NCBI GenBank assembly: GCA_009920585.1
Contig: RFZT01000008.1
Location: 1-22,464, forward strand
Length of the DNA: 22,464 bases
Direction of reading: 5' to 3'
DNA from: a bacterium
GTDB taxonomy: Bacteria > Verrucomicrobiota > Verrucomicrobiia > Chthoniobacterales > Terrimicrobiaceae
Shown: positions 1 to 7,861 of the stretch, piece after piece
How positions within the stretch are numbered: position 1 is the first letter of the stretch
Layout: every line of letters starts with the position of its first letter
The notes under the pieces: generated by a model
What the model was told of the DNA's origin: nothing
Database searches by the model: none
Seen by the model: the letters and a program-made list of their open reading frames with translations, nothing else
Translations under genes and position numbers: made by a program

Positions 1-1277
1 GACGCTTCCTCTCGGAGCTTTTTATCTTCGGAGAGAAGCGCCTTCGTGAAATGCGAAATGGCTTGGTCAAATTTTCCCGACTTGTAAGCGGCCGCGCCGG
101 CATTGAATTGCAATGGGCGCGAATCCGGTTCGGCTTGGAGCCCTTTTTCAAATGCCGCTCCGGCCTGCTCGTATTGCCCCGCCATGTAATCTTGAAGCCC
201 GTTGGTTCCAGCGTGGCCCATGGAAGTGGTCGTAAAAAACGAGGCGAGCACCGCCAATGCCAGCGGCAACTTCCGGCGTCGATCACCTGGAAGAACGGAG
301 AGCATCAGACAAAAAACTGCAACCCCAAGCGGCCATTGGTAACGCTCTATAGGCTGACGGGAAGTGAAGACTCCGTTCTCGGTGAGCTCCATTGGCTCGA
401 TGCCTTTTTGGAATATTTCCTTGGCGGCATCGGGACAGATGGACACAAAAAATCCGCCTGTCGCCTGGGCGATTTCGTTCAATCGACCGGTATCCAACTT
501 GGAATTCACAGGCTTACCTGAAGCATCGCGCACGAAATCCTGCCGCCCATCTTGAGTTCGCACAGGAATAAGTGATCCAGCTGCCGAGCCGATCCCGACA
601 GTGAAAATGCGAATCCCTTCCGAGGCGGCCTGCTTGGCTGCAGCGATTCCATCGGCATCCAACTCCTCGCCATCGGTTAAAATCACCAGCGCCCTAGTCT
701 GTCCCTCAGCCTTTCCAAAGGCCTCCCTTGCTGTGGCTATGGCGGCAGCGATATTCGTCCCACCCTTCGGAATCACATTTGTGTCCATCTCATCCAGCGA
801 ATTGGTCACGGCCGAATAATCCAATGTGAGTGGCGCTTGCAAAAAAGCGGAACCGGCAAAGGCAATAAGCCCCACGCGATCCCCCTTAAGAAATCTCATA
901 AGATCTTGGCTAAAAAGCTTAGCCCGTGTGAGACGATCGGGGGCGATATCCGTGGCCAACATGCTTTTTGAGGTATCCAACGCGATTACCACATCGCGGC
1001 CCTTCTGTTTGGTTTCCTTTTCAATAAAACCATAGCGAGGTTGGGCGAGAGCGAGAATGACGCCCGCAAGCGCCAGCAAGAGCAAAAGCGCCCGAAAAAC
1101 GCGTCGCGACACACTCACTGACCCCGCAAGCTGATCCCGCAAACGAGGGGCCACGACCTTGGCAATGAGCGCACGACTGCGACGGTGCGACCACACGTAA
1201 ACACCCGCTAGTGCTGGCAGCAACGCGAGGCACCATATCCATTGGGGATTACCGAATGTCAGGGCAGTCGTCTCCAT
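1..1277 (-). CDS. batB: BatB-like vWA protein with C-terminal TPRs (3' end beyond window)
   Basis: Membrane-anchored von Willebrand A protein of the Bat (Bacteroides aerotolerance) type, thought to act in the cell envelope with MoxR chaperones. Reading the minus strand from ATG at 1277 gives 425 codons without a stop to the window edge. Two N-terminal hydrophobic segments (about 13-29 and 62-79) precede a vWA domain. Its MIDAS motif is D101-T-S103-K-S105, followed by the TDGEE motif at 201-205. Two more hydrophobic segments (about 314-330 and 337-353) are followed by at least two TPR-like units from about residue 357 onward (GLQDYMAGQYEQAGAAFEKG type). The start overlaps the batA stop by 19 nt, implying translational coupling. 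The BatB-vWA plus TPR arrangement resembles fused BatB/BatC. The C-terminus is missing, so total TPR number is unknown. Confidence 0.88.
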   Translation of the reverse strand, partial: METTALTFGNPQWIWCLALLPALAGVYVWSHRRSRALIAKVVAPRLRDQLAGSVSVSRRVFRALLLLLALAGVILALAQPRYGFIEKETKQKGRDVVIALDTSKSMLATDIAPDRLTRAKLFSQDLMRFLKGDRVGLIAFAGSAFLQAPLTLDYSAVTNSLDEMDTNVIPKGGTNIAAAIATAREAFGKAEGQTRALVILTDGEELDADGIAAAKQAASEGIRIFTVGIGSAAGSLIPVRTQDGRQDFVRDASGKPVNSKLDTGRLNEIAQATGGFFVSICPDAAKEIFQKGIEPMELTENGVFTSRQPIERYQWPLGVAVFCLMLSVLPGDRRRKLPLALAVLASFFTTTSMGHAGTNGLQDYMAGQYEQAGAAFEKGLQAEPDSRPLQFNAGAAAYKSGKFDQAISHFTKALLSEDKKLREEA

Positions 1278-2263
1278 AGGGTTTGGGAAAGCAGCATTTC
1301 AAGGAGCAGGCAAGCGAGCCCGGGGATGAGGAACCATTGAAAGAGGTCACGATATTGCGCAGTCTTTTCGACTTCGACCTTGGATTTCTCAAGCTTGTCG
1401 ATCTCTCCGAAGATGGTTTTGAGGGATTCGGTATCTGTCGCACGGAAAAATTTTCCGTTGGTGATTGTCGCGATTTCTTGGAGAACCTTCTCGTCGAATT
1501 TCACAAGTACGTTGCGATAAACAGTTCTTCCAAATGCATTCGTCATCGGAAAAGGGGCTTCCCCCTCGGTTCCAGCACCGATTGCATAAATGCGGATTCC
1601 CAGAGTTTTCGCTGCCTCGGCAGCCGTGAGAGGCATGACTTTTCCAGCATTGTTGTCGCCATCGGTGAGAAGAACGATGAGCTTGGTTTTGGCTTCCTTG
1701 TCTTTCAGACGATTCGCGGCAGAGGCGATGGCGGACCCCACCGCGGTGCCATCCTCAACAAGACCGATCCGCAGGCGATCAAGGTTTTGAATCAACCAAT
1801 CGTGATCCAGTGTGAGTGGACTCACCAAATACGGCCGCCCCGCAAAAGCGACAATGCCAATACGATCATTCGGTCGCTCACGGATAAATTGTTCGGTCAC
1901 CCGCTTCACCGCCTCGATACGGTTCGCTCGCGTATTCCCTATCGTAAAATCCTCCGCCAACATCGATCGAGAAACATCCAGAGCGAGCATGATATCGACG
2001 CCGGTTGCCTGCACGCGCGACACCACACGACCGAGTTGAGGGCGAGCGAGGGCGATAACAAATAACCCAAGACTCAAATAGACAAGCCCAGCCAGAATCC
2101 CGCCGGCCTTGGATCGGCGGCGTTGACCGATCTTAGCGAGCGTGGCCGTGGTAGAAAACAAGACTCCCGCCGTGCCTCCAAACTTTCCCTTCAAGTAGGA
2201 AAGCAAGGGAACCACCAAAAGCAGGCAAAGCAGCCAAGGATTGGCAAAAGAAAAGTCTCTCAT
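1259..2263 (-). CDS. batA: BatA-like vWA domain membrane protein
   Basis: A 334-residue BatA-type protein: N-terminal hydrophobic segment (about 8-24), second TM (about 55-73), vWA domain, and a C-terminal TM (about 309-328). The metal-ion-dependent adhesion site is intact: D96-V-S98-R-S100, the conserved Thr region around DGTAVG (171-176), and TDGDNNAG (200-207). The family places the vWA domain in the periplasm between TM segments, where it is presumed to bind protein partners through Mg2+. The start ATG overlaps the TGA of the upstream DUF4381 gene (ATGA at 2260-2263), and its own stop lies inside the start of batB. This puts it in the middle of a coupled moxR-bat operon. Assignment is firm at family level; the cellular substrate is unknown. 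Confidence 0.92.
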   Translation of the reverse strand: MRDFSFANPWLLCLLLVVPLLSYLKGKFGGTAGVLFSTTATLAKIGQRRRSKAGGILAGLVYLSLGLFVIALARPQLGRVVSRVQATGVDIMLALDVSRSMLAEDFTIGNTRANRIEAVKRVTEQFIRERPNDRIGIVAFAGRPYLVSPLTLDHDWLIQNLDRLRIGLVEDGTAVGSAIASAANRLKDKEAKTKLIVLLTDGDNNAGKVMPLTAAEAAKTLGIRIYAIGAGTEGEAPFPMTNAFGRTVYRNVLVKFDEKVLQEIATITNGKFFRATDTESLKTIFGEIDKLEKSKVEVEKTAQYRDLFQWFLIPGLACLLLEMLLSQTLWRRLP

Positions 2264-2793
2264 CGCGCCAACTTCCCTTCTTTGACATTGCTGGACGGAA
2301 CCTCACCACGCACAAATCGCACCGCCGTTTCAAGAAGATCGAGCATTTCGGCCTCACCAGCCTCAGCGCGAGCAAACTTCAACAAATCGGTCCTCTCGAG
2401 CAGCACGGATAAGCCTGCTTTTTCATTGTCTGTGAAAAGAGCGTGATCCGCGATCGACTGCAGAAACTCAATGGAAGTCTGGCGCGTGGCAGAGAGTCCA
2501 TGCTCGGACTGAATGTAACTCCGGACATCGTTTGATACCTCAACACCAAAAGTGTAGGGATCAGATCCAGCCATCTGGTCGCGTAGCGCGCTCAATGCCG
2601 CGATAGCCCGCTCGCGGTTGGTAAGAATACGGCTTTTGCGTTTAAGCAAACGCTTCGCCACATAAATGAGTCCCACCAAAATCACCAAAAGTGCAAAAGC
2701 GGCGCAAATCGTCATCCATAAGGGATAGGGCCAGAACCAGACTGGGCCTGCGATATCGTTGATCGGAACTGGAGTTGGTGCGGGTGGGTTCAT
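2260..2793 (-). CDS. DUF4381 family single-pass membrane protein
   Basis: A 177-residue protein matching the pattern of DUF4381, a family regularly found between DUF58 and BatA genes in moxR clusters. It has a Pro-rich N-terminus (MNPPAPTPVP), the typical aromatic stretch before the membrane (VWFWPYPLW), one TM at about 25-46, and a basic stop-transfer region (KRLLKRKSR). A soluble, mostly helical C-terminal part of about 120 residues follows. Both ends are coupled: the ATG overlaps the DUF58 stop (ATGA at 2790-2793) and the stop overlaps the batA ATG. No catalytic motif is visible. Its role is inferred from context as a structural or bridging part of the MoxR/vWA assembly. Confidence 0.87.
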   Translation of the reverse strand: MNPPAPTPVPINDIAGPVWFWPYPLWMTICAAFALLVILVGLIYVAKRLLKRKSRILTNRERAIAALSALRDQMAGSDPYTFGVEVSNDVRSYIQSEHGLSATRQTSIEFLQSIADHALFTDNEKAGLSVLLERTDLLKFARAEAGEAEMLDLLETAVRFVRGEVPSSNVKEGKLAR

Positions 2794-3677
2794 GCAGCCA
2801 TGCGACGCTCTCGTTGAACAAAGAAAGTCCGGATCGCAATGAGGTAGTCTTCCGTTGTGGATAGGGGGACGATATCAATACGCCGACTACGGAAGAGGGA
2901 TTCGAGACTACGGCGATGATCGTTGTTTGCGCTTAGCAACCCACGCCTCACCGCCTTGCTGCTCGTATTAATGTCGATCTGCGCTCCTGTTTCAGCATCT
3001 TCTAGGGTGATGATGCCGATGTCAGGGATTTCGCTTTCGCCGGGGTCGGTGACCGGCATTGCCACGAGATCATGGCGCCGACTGGTCACATTGAGAGCCT
3101 TGGTGAAATCAGGCGCTAGAAAGTCCGAGATCATGAAAACCACAGCCCTGCGGCTAATAACCCGGTTCATATACTCCAACGCGACGGAAAGATTAGTCCC
3201 CTTGCCCTTAGGCTCAAAATAAAGCATCTCTCGAATCAACCTTAAAGTATGAAGGCGCCCTTTTTTCGGCGGAATAAAAAGCTCCACTTCGTCGGAGAAT
3301 AGCAACAACCCGACCTTATCGTTGTTATTAATAGCGCTGAAAGCCAGCAAGGAAGCGACCTCGGCGGCAAGTTCCCGCTTGCTCAACTCCACGCTACCAA
3401 AAATACCAGATGCACTCACGTCCACCAAAAGCATCACCGTCAATTCCCGCTCTTCGGTGAATTTCTTAATATAGGGCGCATTCATACGCGCGGTGACATT
3501 CCAGTCGATCGCTCGTATTTCATCGCCTGGCGCATACTCGCGCACATCCTCAAAATTCATGCCACGGCCTTTGAATACGCTGTGATACTGACCTGCGAAG
3601 GTCGAGTTCACAAGCCGACGGGTTCGCAGCTCAATGCGGCGGATTTTTTTGAGAATCTCCTTAGGATCGCGAGTCAT
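2790..3677 (-). CDS. DUF58 domain protein (MoxR-associated, vWA-like)
   Basis: A 295-residue soluble protein with the DUF58 signature RE-YAPGDEIRAIDWNVTAR at about 46-64. A vWA-like core follows, starting VMLLVDVSAS with an apparently complete MIDAS set D86-V-S88-A-S90. DUF58 proteins are encoded next to MoxR ATPases and are thought to be their clients or adaptors. I chose ATG at 3677 because the family begins close to this point (MTRDPKEILKKIRRIELRTRR). The open frame extends upstream to 3989, but that part lies inside moxR and has no family resemblance. There is a 41-nt gap to the moxR stop and a 4-nt overlap with the DUF4381 gene downstream. No clear ribosome binding site precedes the chosen start. 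Confidence 0.9.
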   Translation of the reverse strand: MTRDPKEILKKIRRIELRTRRLVNSTFAGQYHSVFKGRGMNFEDVREYAPGDEIRAIDWNVTARMNAPYIKKFTEERELTVMLLVDVSASGIFGSVELSKRELAAEVASLLAFSAINNNDKVGLLLFSDEVELFIPPKKGRLHTLRLIREMLYFEPKGKGTNLSVALEYMNRVISRRAVVFMISDFLAPDFTKALNVTSRRHDLVAMPVTDPGESEIPDIGIITLEDAETGAQIDINTSSKAVRRGLLSANNDHRRSLESLFRSRRIDIVPLSTTEDYLIAIRTFFVQRERRMAA

Positions 3678-3718
3678 GAATGACGGATTGAAGGTGGCGG
3701 TGAGGAACTGCGAACCTT

Positions 3719-4708
3719 TTAGGGCACCTGAACTCCAGCGAAAATCTTCTCGATCACCATTTCTGTCGTCACGGCTTCGGCCTCCGCCTCGTAACTCACG
3801 CCAATACGGTGCCTCAACACATCCATGCCAACGCTCTTCACGTCCTGAGGTGTCACGTAGCCTCGACCCGCAATGAAGGCATTCGCCTTGGCCGCCAGTG
3901 TGAGGAAAATCGTCGCTCTCGGGGAAGCCCCATAGCGGATCATCCCATCCAGCTTCAAATTGCAGGAGGCAGGATCGCGAGTGGCCCAAACGATGTTCAC
4001 TATGTAGTCCTTCACCCGATCGTCCACATAGATATCGTTCACCACGCCACGGGCGCGAATGATGTCCTCGGGCCCAACGACGGCGTCCACATTGAGCTTT
4101 GGCGATGACGTCGCCATCGCGTCCAAGATCGAACGCTCCTCTTCGCGAGTCGGATATCCCACATGCACCTTAAGCATGAAACGGTCGAGTTGGGCCTCGG
4201 GCAGTTGGTATGTGCCCTCCTGTTCGATGGGGTTCTGCGTAGCCAGAACAAGAAACGGATCCGGAAGAGGAAAGGTCTCTTCGCCGATTGTGACTTGACG
4301 CTCCTGCATCGCCTCAAGCAAAGCGCTCTGCACTTTTGCTGGAGCGCGGTTGATCTCATCGGCCAAAATGAGGTTGGAAAAAATCGGGCCCAACTTGGTC
4401 GTGAAGACGCTTTCACGAGGATTGTAGATCATGGTCCCAATGAGATCCGCCGGCAAAAGATCCGGCGTGAACTGGAGGCGCTGAAACCCAGTTCGAATCG
4501 AGTTTGCGAGAGTGCGGACAGTGAGCGTCTTGGCCAAGCCAGGGACACCTTCCAAAAGCACGTGCCCATTTGAAAGCAACCCAATCAGGAGGCGGTGTAC
4601 GAGAACCTTCTGCCCGACGACGACGCGACCGACCTCGTTCACCAGTGGTTCAACCCAGTGTCTGTTTTCTTGGACATGGCGAGTGAGTTCGGATGTATTG
4701 ATGCTCAT
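3719..4708 (-). CDS. moxR: MoxR-type AAA+ ATPase
   Basis: A 329-residue AAA+ ATPase of the MoxR family, presumed to act as a chaperone that remodels the vWA proteins encoded downstream. Walker A is GVPGLAKT (54-61), Walker B is LILADEIN (113-120), sensor 1 is ATQNP (156-160), and the family-typical PIEQEGTYQLPEAQLDRF follows. Length and domain order are normal for the family and it lacks membrane segments. It is the first gene of the minus-strand cluster with DUF58, DUF4381, batA and batB. A 170-nt spacer separates it from the next upstream gene and holds a candidate promoter. No Shine-Dalgarno motif is obvious before the ATG at 4708. Confidence 0.95.
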   Translation of the reverse strand: MSINTSELTRHVQENRHWVEPLVNEVGRVVVGQKVLVHRLLIGLLSNGHVLLEGVPGLAKTLTVRTLANSIRTGFQRLQFTPDLLPADLIGTMIYNPRESVFTTKLGPIFSNLILADEINRAPAKVQSALLEAMQERQVTIGEETFPLPDPFLVLATQNPIEQEGTYQLPEAQLDRFMLKVHVGYPTREEERSILDAMATSSPKLNVDAVVGPEDIIRARGVVNDIYVDDRVKDYIVNIVWATRDPASCNLKLDGMIRYGASPRATIFLTLAAKANAFIAGRGYVTPQDVKSVGMDVLRHRIGVSYEAEAEAVTTEMVIEKIFAGVQVP

Positions 4709-4742
4709 ATTTACGGATGATTTTTTATTCGGATGGTTTGTT

Positions 4743-4771
4743 AAAATATCAGTGATGGAGTGTTTCTTTAA
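4743..4771 (-). promoter_or_regulatory. Candidate sigma70-type promoter for moxR
   Basis: On the minus strand, TTAAAG (4771-4766) and TATTTT (4748-4743) are separated by 17 nt. This would place the start of transcription near 4736, about 28 nt before the moxR ATG. Both boxes are only partial matches (3/6 and 4/6), but the region is AT-rich and the spacing is ideal. The rest of the 4709-4878 spacer shows nothing else I can support. Confidence 0.3.
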
Positions 4772-4878
4772 GACAGAATGGAGAAAATTTCGTTCAAGAA
4801 AATCTTAAACGCTTAGGATGGATCGCAAACAACGCTCCGCTCTCCCCAAATCTGATCTCATCTCGATGCGGGCACCTC

Positions 4879-5262
4879 TTATTTGACCAAGTAAGGCCCG
4901 ACATCAAACGTGTCACCGACACTAGTGGAATCAAATCGGGTTTTATCATTCAGCCAAACGGTGAATGTTTTTTTGGAACCATCCTTAAGGAGAACTTCGA
5001 CGCTGATTATATATTCCCCATCGACCTTGTCCGTACGCACGGCCCCATCGCGGTTAAGAGTAATCTGACTTTCTGAATGCCCGAGAGGCTTAAATTCCTT
5101 AGAAACCACAGTCCCAGTCATTTTGGCATCAACAATGGGTTTACCCGTTTGCCAAATCGCAAAAACAATAAAGGCAAATGCCACCACCCCCATTACGATC
5201 GATTTCACCCATGTTGAAATAGGGGTTTGCGCTTTAAAAACACGATTGGGTTTGTCGTCCAT
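4879..5262 (-). CDS. Hypothetical single-TM protein
   Basis: A 127-residue protein I do not recognise. It has a short N-terminal tail (MDDKPNRVFKAQTP), one TM at about 20-38 (SIVMGVVAFAFIVFAIW), and then about 90 residues of mostly beta character. This part starts GTVVSKEF and ends DTFDVGPYLVK, a pattern loosely like small membrane-anchored beta domains such as DUF2500. The frame is open up to 5280; I prefer ATG 5262 because the extra six residues add nothing. No Shine-Dalgarno is visible at either start. It is on the same strand as moxR but 170 nt away. The neighbouring gene upstream is also a single-TM protein of AT-richer composition, 60 nt off, so the two may form a small operon. Confidence 0.6.
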   Translation of the reverse strand: MDDKPNRVFKAQTPISTWVKSIVMGVVAFAFIVFAIWQTGKPIVDAKMTGTVVSKEFKPLGHSESQITLNRDGAVRTDKVDGEYIISVEVLLKDGSKKTFTVWLNDKTRFDSTSVGDTFDVGPYLVK

Positions 5263-5322
5263 GGGTGGAACATAACACATCCCCCGACTGGAGTTGAAAT
5301 CATTTTCTTGAAAGCCAACTGC

Positions 5323-5958
5323 TCAAAAGGAGCTAGGCTGTATCCACTCGAGCTCCACGGATCCCGGCCTGATATATTGAAATACACCCTCGAGGGTGGC
5401 GGGCTCCATTTCGCGGAATGCAAAGGCCGTCTCCGTCTTTACTGAATCTTCCTTGCTTTCACCACCTTTAGTTTGACCACCTTTCGGAATCCCCAAAAAA
5501 CCACCTAGTTTGGACGCGACTGATGAGTCTTTTTTTGTAGCTGCAAGCTGCTCTACATATATTTCACCCCCATGCTTTTTAAAAAGAAACAAAGATCCTA
5601 TCGGCACCCCACTAAGGCGCTTGGTTGCGACAACATCGGAAGTGAAATTCACATGGCGAGTACTGGAACCCTCCATCTCAAGTATCAAATCGCGACGATT
5701 CACCCCCTTAACGAGTGCTTTCTTTAAAATTCCAGACACTCTGATTTTTTGATTCTTGAGTTTAGCCGCCACCAGAGCTGGGTATTTATCACAAATTAAC
5801 GCTAGTGCTTTGGAATCAATGGGATTTTTGCTAATACATGCTTCCACTTCCTGACTTGGGGTCAATGGAACAGGCGGGGGCTCCTTCAGAATCCTCCATG
5901 CAAAAAAACCAATCGTAGCAAGCAGGGCAATTATGATTATTTTTTTCATTCCATCCAA
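5323..5958 (-). CDS. Hypothetical membrane-anchored protein, possible OB-fold
   Basis: A 211-residue protein with a signal anchor at about 5-21 (KKIIIIALLATIGFFAW), a Pro-rich linker (KEPPPVPLTP), and a predicted extracytoplasmic domain. The stretch from about 55 to 145 (KYPALVAAKLKNQKIRVSGI onward) has the look of the small OB-fold 'tRNA_anti-like' domain found in secreted proteins, but this is a pattern impression only. A low-complexity linker (KGGQTKGGESKEDSVKTET) precedes the C-terminus. A second ATG three codons in (5949) is equally possible as the start. It is divergent from carA, sharing a 175-nt upstream region, and its composition is more AT-rich than most of the window. No function can be assigned. 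Confidence 0.6.
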   Translation of the reverse strand: MDGMKKIIIIALLATIGFFAWRILKEPPPVPLTPSQEVEACISKNPIDSKALALICDKYPALVAAKLKNQKIRVSGILKKALVKGVNRRDLILEMEGSSTRHVNFTSDVVATKRLSGVPIGSLFLFKKHGGEIYVEQLAATKKDSSVASKLGGFLGIPKGGQTKGGESKEDSVKTETAFAFREMEPATLEGVFQYIRPGSVELEWIQPSSF

Positions 5959-6133
5959 ATTGAAGACGCCAACTCGCGGATATTCCGACCATTCAGATCA
6001 AAGAACAACCAAAAATGATGCAACAGCGGGTTACTTTGACCAATCCAACACCATTTGGAAGCCTGCGAAGTAAAAAAACATTTCACTTGGGAAATGCTTT
6101 TACCCAGCAGATACAAATGCTAGAAGTGAACGC
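5959..6133. other. Divergent intergenic region (hypothetical gene / carA)
   Basis: This AT-rich 175-nt spacer lies between two divergent starts and must carry promoters in both directions. I could not find a pair of convincing -35/-10 boxes for either side. On the plus strand TTGGGA followed 17 nt later by GATACA is the best, weak, candidate. I see no PyrR-type or other attenuator or arginine-box pattern that would indicate known carA regulation. Confidence 0.4.
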
Positions 6134-7309
6134 ATGATTGCATTGCTGGCATTGGAAGATGGTCGAGTTTTTCGTGGCGAATCCTTTGGGGCCAAGGGCA
6201 CTTCGACTGGGGAGATTTGCTTTAATACGTCCATGAGTGGATATCAGGAAATCCTGACCGATCCTTCTTATCGCGGACAAATCGTAGCGATGACCTACCC
6301 CGAGATTGGCAACTATGGCGTGAACGAGTTGGATGTGGAGAGTGACATTCCGCAGGTTCGAGGGTTCGTGATTGAGGAGTTGAGCCCCGTGATCAGCAGT
6401 TGGCGGGCAGACTGCGGACTGCACGAATATTTGGAAAAGCACGGTATTCCCGGCATTCAAGGTGTCGATACCCGCGCGCTCACGCGTCACTTGCGAACGA
6501 GGGGATCGATGAAGGCCTGCATCACCACAGAAATCACAGACGAGGCAACGGCGATCCAAAAAGCCAAATCCGCGAGCTACGATGGCATTGATTTCGTCAA
6601 GGAAGTCAGCACCCACGCCAACTACGAATGGGACAAAGGAACAACCCTCAGTAAAGACTGGGTCCTCCGCTCAGGCTCGGAATCGGTGCAAGACTCGGAC
6701 GCCAAAGGCAACGTATTTGATCCCCTCCCGCCTGTCACACACACGCTCGCGGCGCTGGATTTCGGGATGAAAAAAAATATCCTCCGCTATCTTCGCCGGA
6801 AAGGCTTTCAGGTGACTGTCCTCCCCTCCACATCAAGTCCTGCAGAGGTTCTTGCTCTCGGTACCGATGGCATTTTTCTCTCCAACGGCCCAGGGGATCC
6901 AGAGGCCCTCGACTACGCATGCGAGACCGTACGCGCATTGATTGGAAAAAAGCCCATTTTTGGCATCTGCCTCGGCCATCAGATCCTCGCCCGTGCTCTT
7001 GGAGGAAAGACATTCAAACTCAAGTTCGGTCACCGTGGAGCCAATCAACCAGTGAAAGATCTTCGCTCAGGAAAAATCGCCATTACCTCGCAGAATCATG
7101 GCTACGCGGTCGATCCATCCACTCTTCCTGCTGACGTCGAAGTCACCCACACCAATCTCAACGATGGCACCGTCGCGGGACTCCGACACAAAAAACACAG
7201 CGCCTTTAGCGTTCAATACCATCCGGAGGCCAGCCCCGGTCCGCACGATGCGGATTACTTCTTTGCCGAATTTGCCAAAGAGGTTGCTGCCGCCAAAGCC
7301 GCGAACTAA
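6134..7309 (+). CDS. carA: Carbamoyl-phosphate synthase small (glutaminase) subunit
   Basis: CarA hydrolyses glutamine and channels ammonia to CarB for carbamoyl phosphate, used for arginine and pyrimidine synthesis. The 391 residues contain the N-terminal CPSase small-chain domain (1-130; GEICFNTSMSGYQEILTDPS) and a class I glutamine amidotransferase domain (about 205-385). The nucleophile is C279 in GICLGHQ, the His/Glu pair is H363 and E365 in YHPEA, and the oxyanion NGPGDP motif is at 251-256. Length is normal. carB is not adjacent: the next gene, 11 nt downstream, encodes an FHA protein. The start is the first ATG matching the family N-terminus (MIALLALEDGRVFRGESFG). Upstream GAAGTGA is at best a weak ribosome binding site. 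Confidence 0.97.
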   Translation: MIALLALEDGRVFRGESFGAKGTSTGEICFNTSMSGYQEILTDPSYRGQIVAMTYPEIGNYGVNELDVESDIPQVRGFVIEELSPVISSWRADCGLHEYLEKHGIPGIQGVDTRALTRHLRTRGSMKACITTEITDEATAIQKAKSASYDGIDFVKEVSTHANYEWDKGTTLSKDWVLRSGSESVQDSDAKGNVFDPLPPVTHTLAALDFGMKKNILRYLRRKGFQVTVLPSTSSPAEVLALGTDGIFLSNGPGDPEALDYACETVRALIGKKPIFGICLGHQILARALGGKTFKLKFGHRGANQPVKDLRSGKIAITSQNHGYAVDPSTLPADVEVTHTNLNDGTVAGLRHKKHSAFSVQYHPEASPGPHDADYFFAEFAKEVAAAKAAN

Positions 7310-7320
7310 GCCCAAATCCA

Positions 7321-7818
7321 ATGGCCAAGCTCAAAATCTTCCTCGCATCCGGAAAAGAGATCATTCACGACCTTCCCGAGGAAACCACCACCATCGGCCG
7401 ACTCCCGGAAAATGCGCTTCAGATCGAGGACGCCTCCGTCAGCAGCTCGCATGCGGAGATTTTTGCCGATGAGGATCGTTTTTTTGTCCGCGACCTCGGA
7501 TCGACCAACGGCACTTTCATCAATGGTGAAAAAATCGACAAAGCCCTTCTTCATGAAGGCGACGAAGTTCGCTTTGGCACGGTACTCACCCGTTTCGGTG
7601 TCTCCGAAGCCCCCGCTGAAAAAGTACCTGTCGAGTCTTCCGCCCCCACTACCCGTGAGTCCTCGGTGAGTCGCCGACCAGATAATTTCGTCAGTTCCTC
7701 TCCGATCAAACGCGATACAAATGGAAAAGACTCGGGAAAAGCCGTTCTGGCCTTAGCTGCTCTCGTTAGCCTCTTGGCATTTGGCGGCGCCGTTTACAAA
7801 ATCCTACAAATTCAATAA
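7321..7818 (+). CDS. FHA domain protein with C-terminal membrane anchor
   Basis: A 165-residue protein. Residues 1-95 form a complete forkhead-associated domain, which binds phosphothreonine peptides: GR at 26-27, S43-H44 (SSSHAEI), and STNGTFING at 61-69 are all in place. A Ser/Pro-rich linker (about 95-138) leads to one hydrophobic segment (about 140-159), followed by only a few residues. It therefore looks tail-anchored, with the FHA domain in the cytoplasm. It sits 11 nt after carA and 43 nt before lysS. No Ser/Thr kinase gene is in the window. The biological partner is unknown; context hints only at cotranscription with housekeeping genes. Confidence 0.9.
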   Translation: MAKLKIFLASGKEIIHDLPEETTTIGRLPENALQIEDASVSSSHAEIFADEDRFFVRDLGSTNGTFINGEKIDKALLHEGDEVRFGTVLTRFGVSEAPAEKVPVESSAPTTRESSVSRRPDNFVSSSPIKRDTNGKDSGKAVLALAALVSLLAFGGAVYKILQIQ

Positions 7819-7861
7819 CCAGCCCGACCCCTCGGCTGAAACACGCAGTTTTTCTGAAAGC

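Noticed and set aside
1283..2065. 260-codon plus-strand open frame opposite batA
   Set aside because: Antisense to a gene with clear vWA motifs; its sequence shows no domain or signal.
3678..3989. N-terminal extension of the DUF58 gene up to an upstream start at 3989
   Set aside because: It lies inside moxR in another frame, shows no DUF58-like sequence, and the family N-terminus is matched from ATG 3677.
7781..7861. Longer lysS start at 7781
   Set aside because: The 27 extra residues overlap the FHA gene's TM-coding end and are absent from LysRS proteins; ATG 7862 gives the normal N-terminus.
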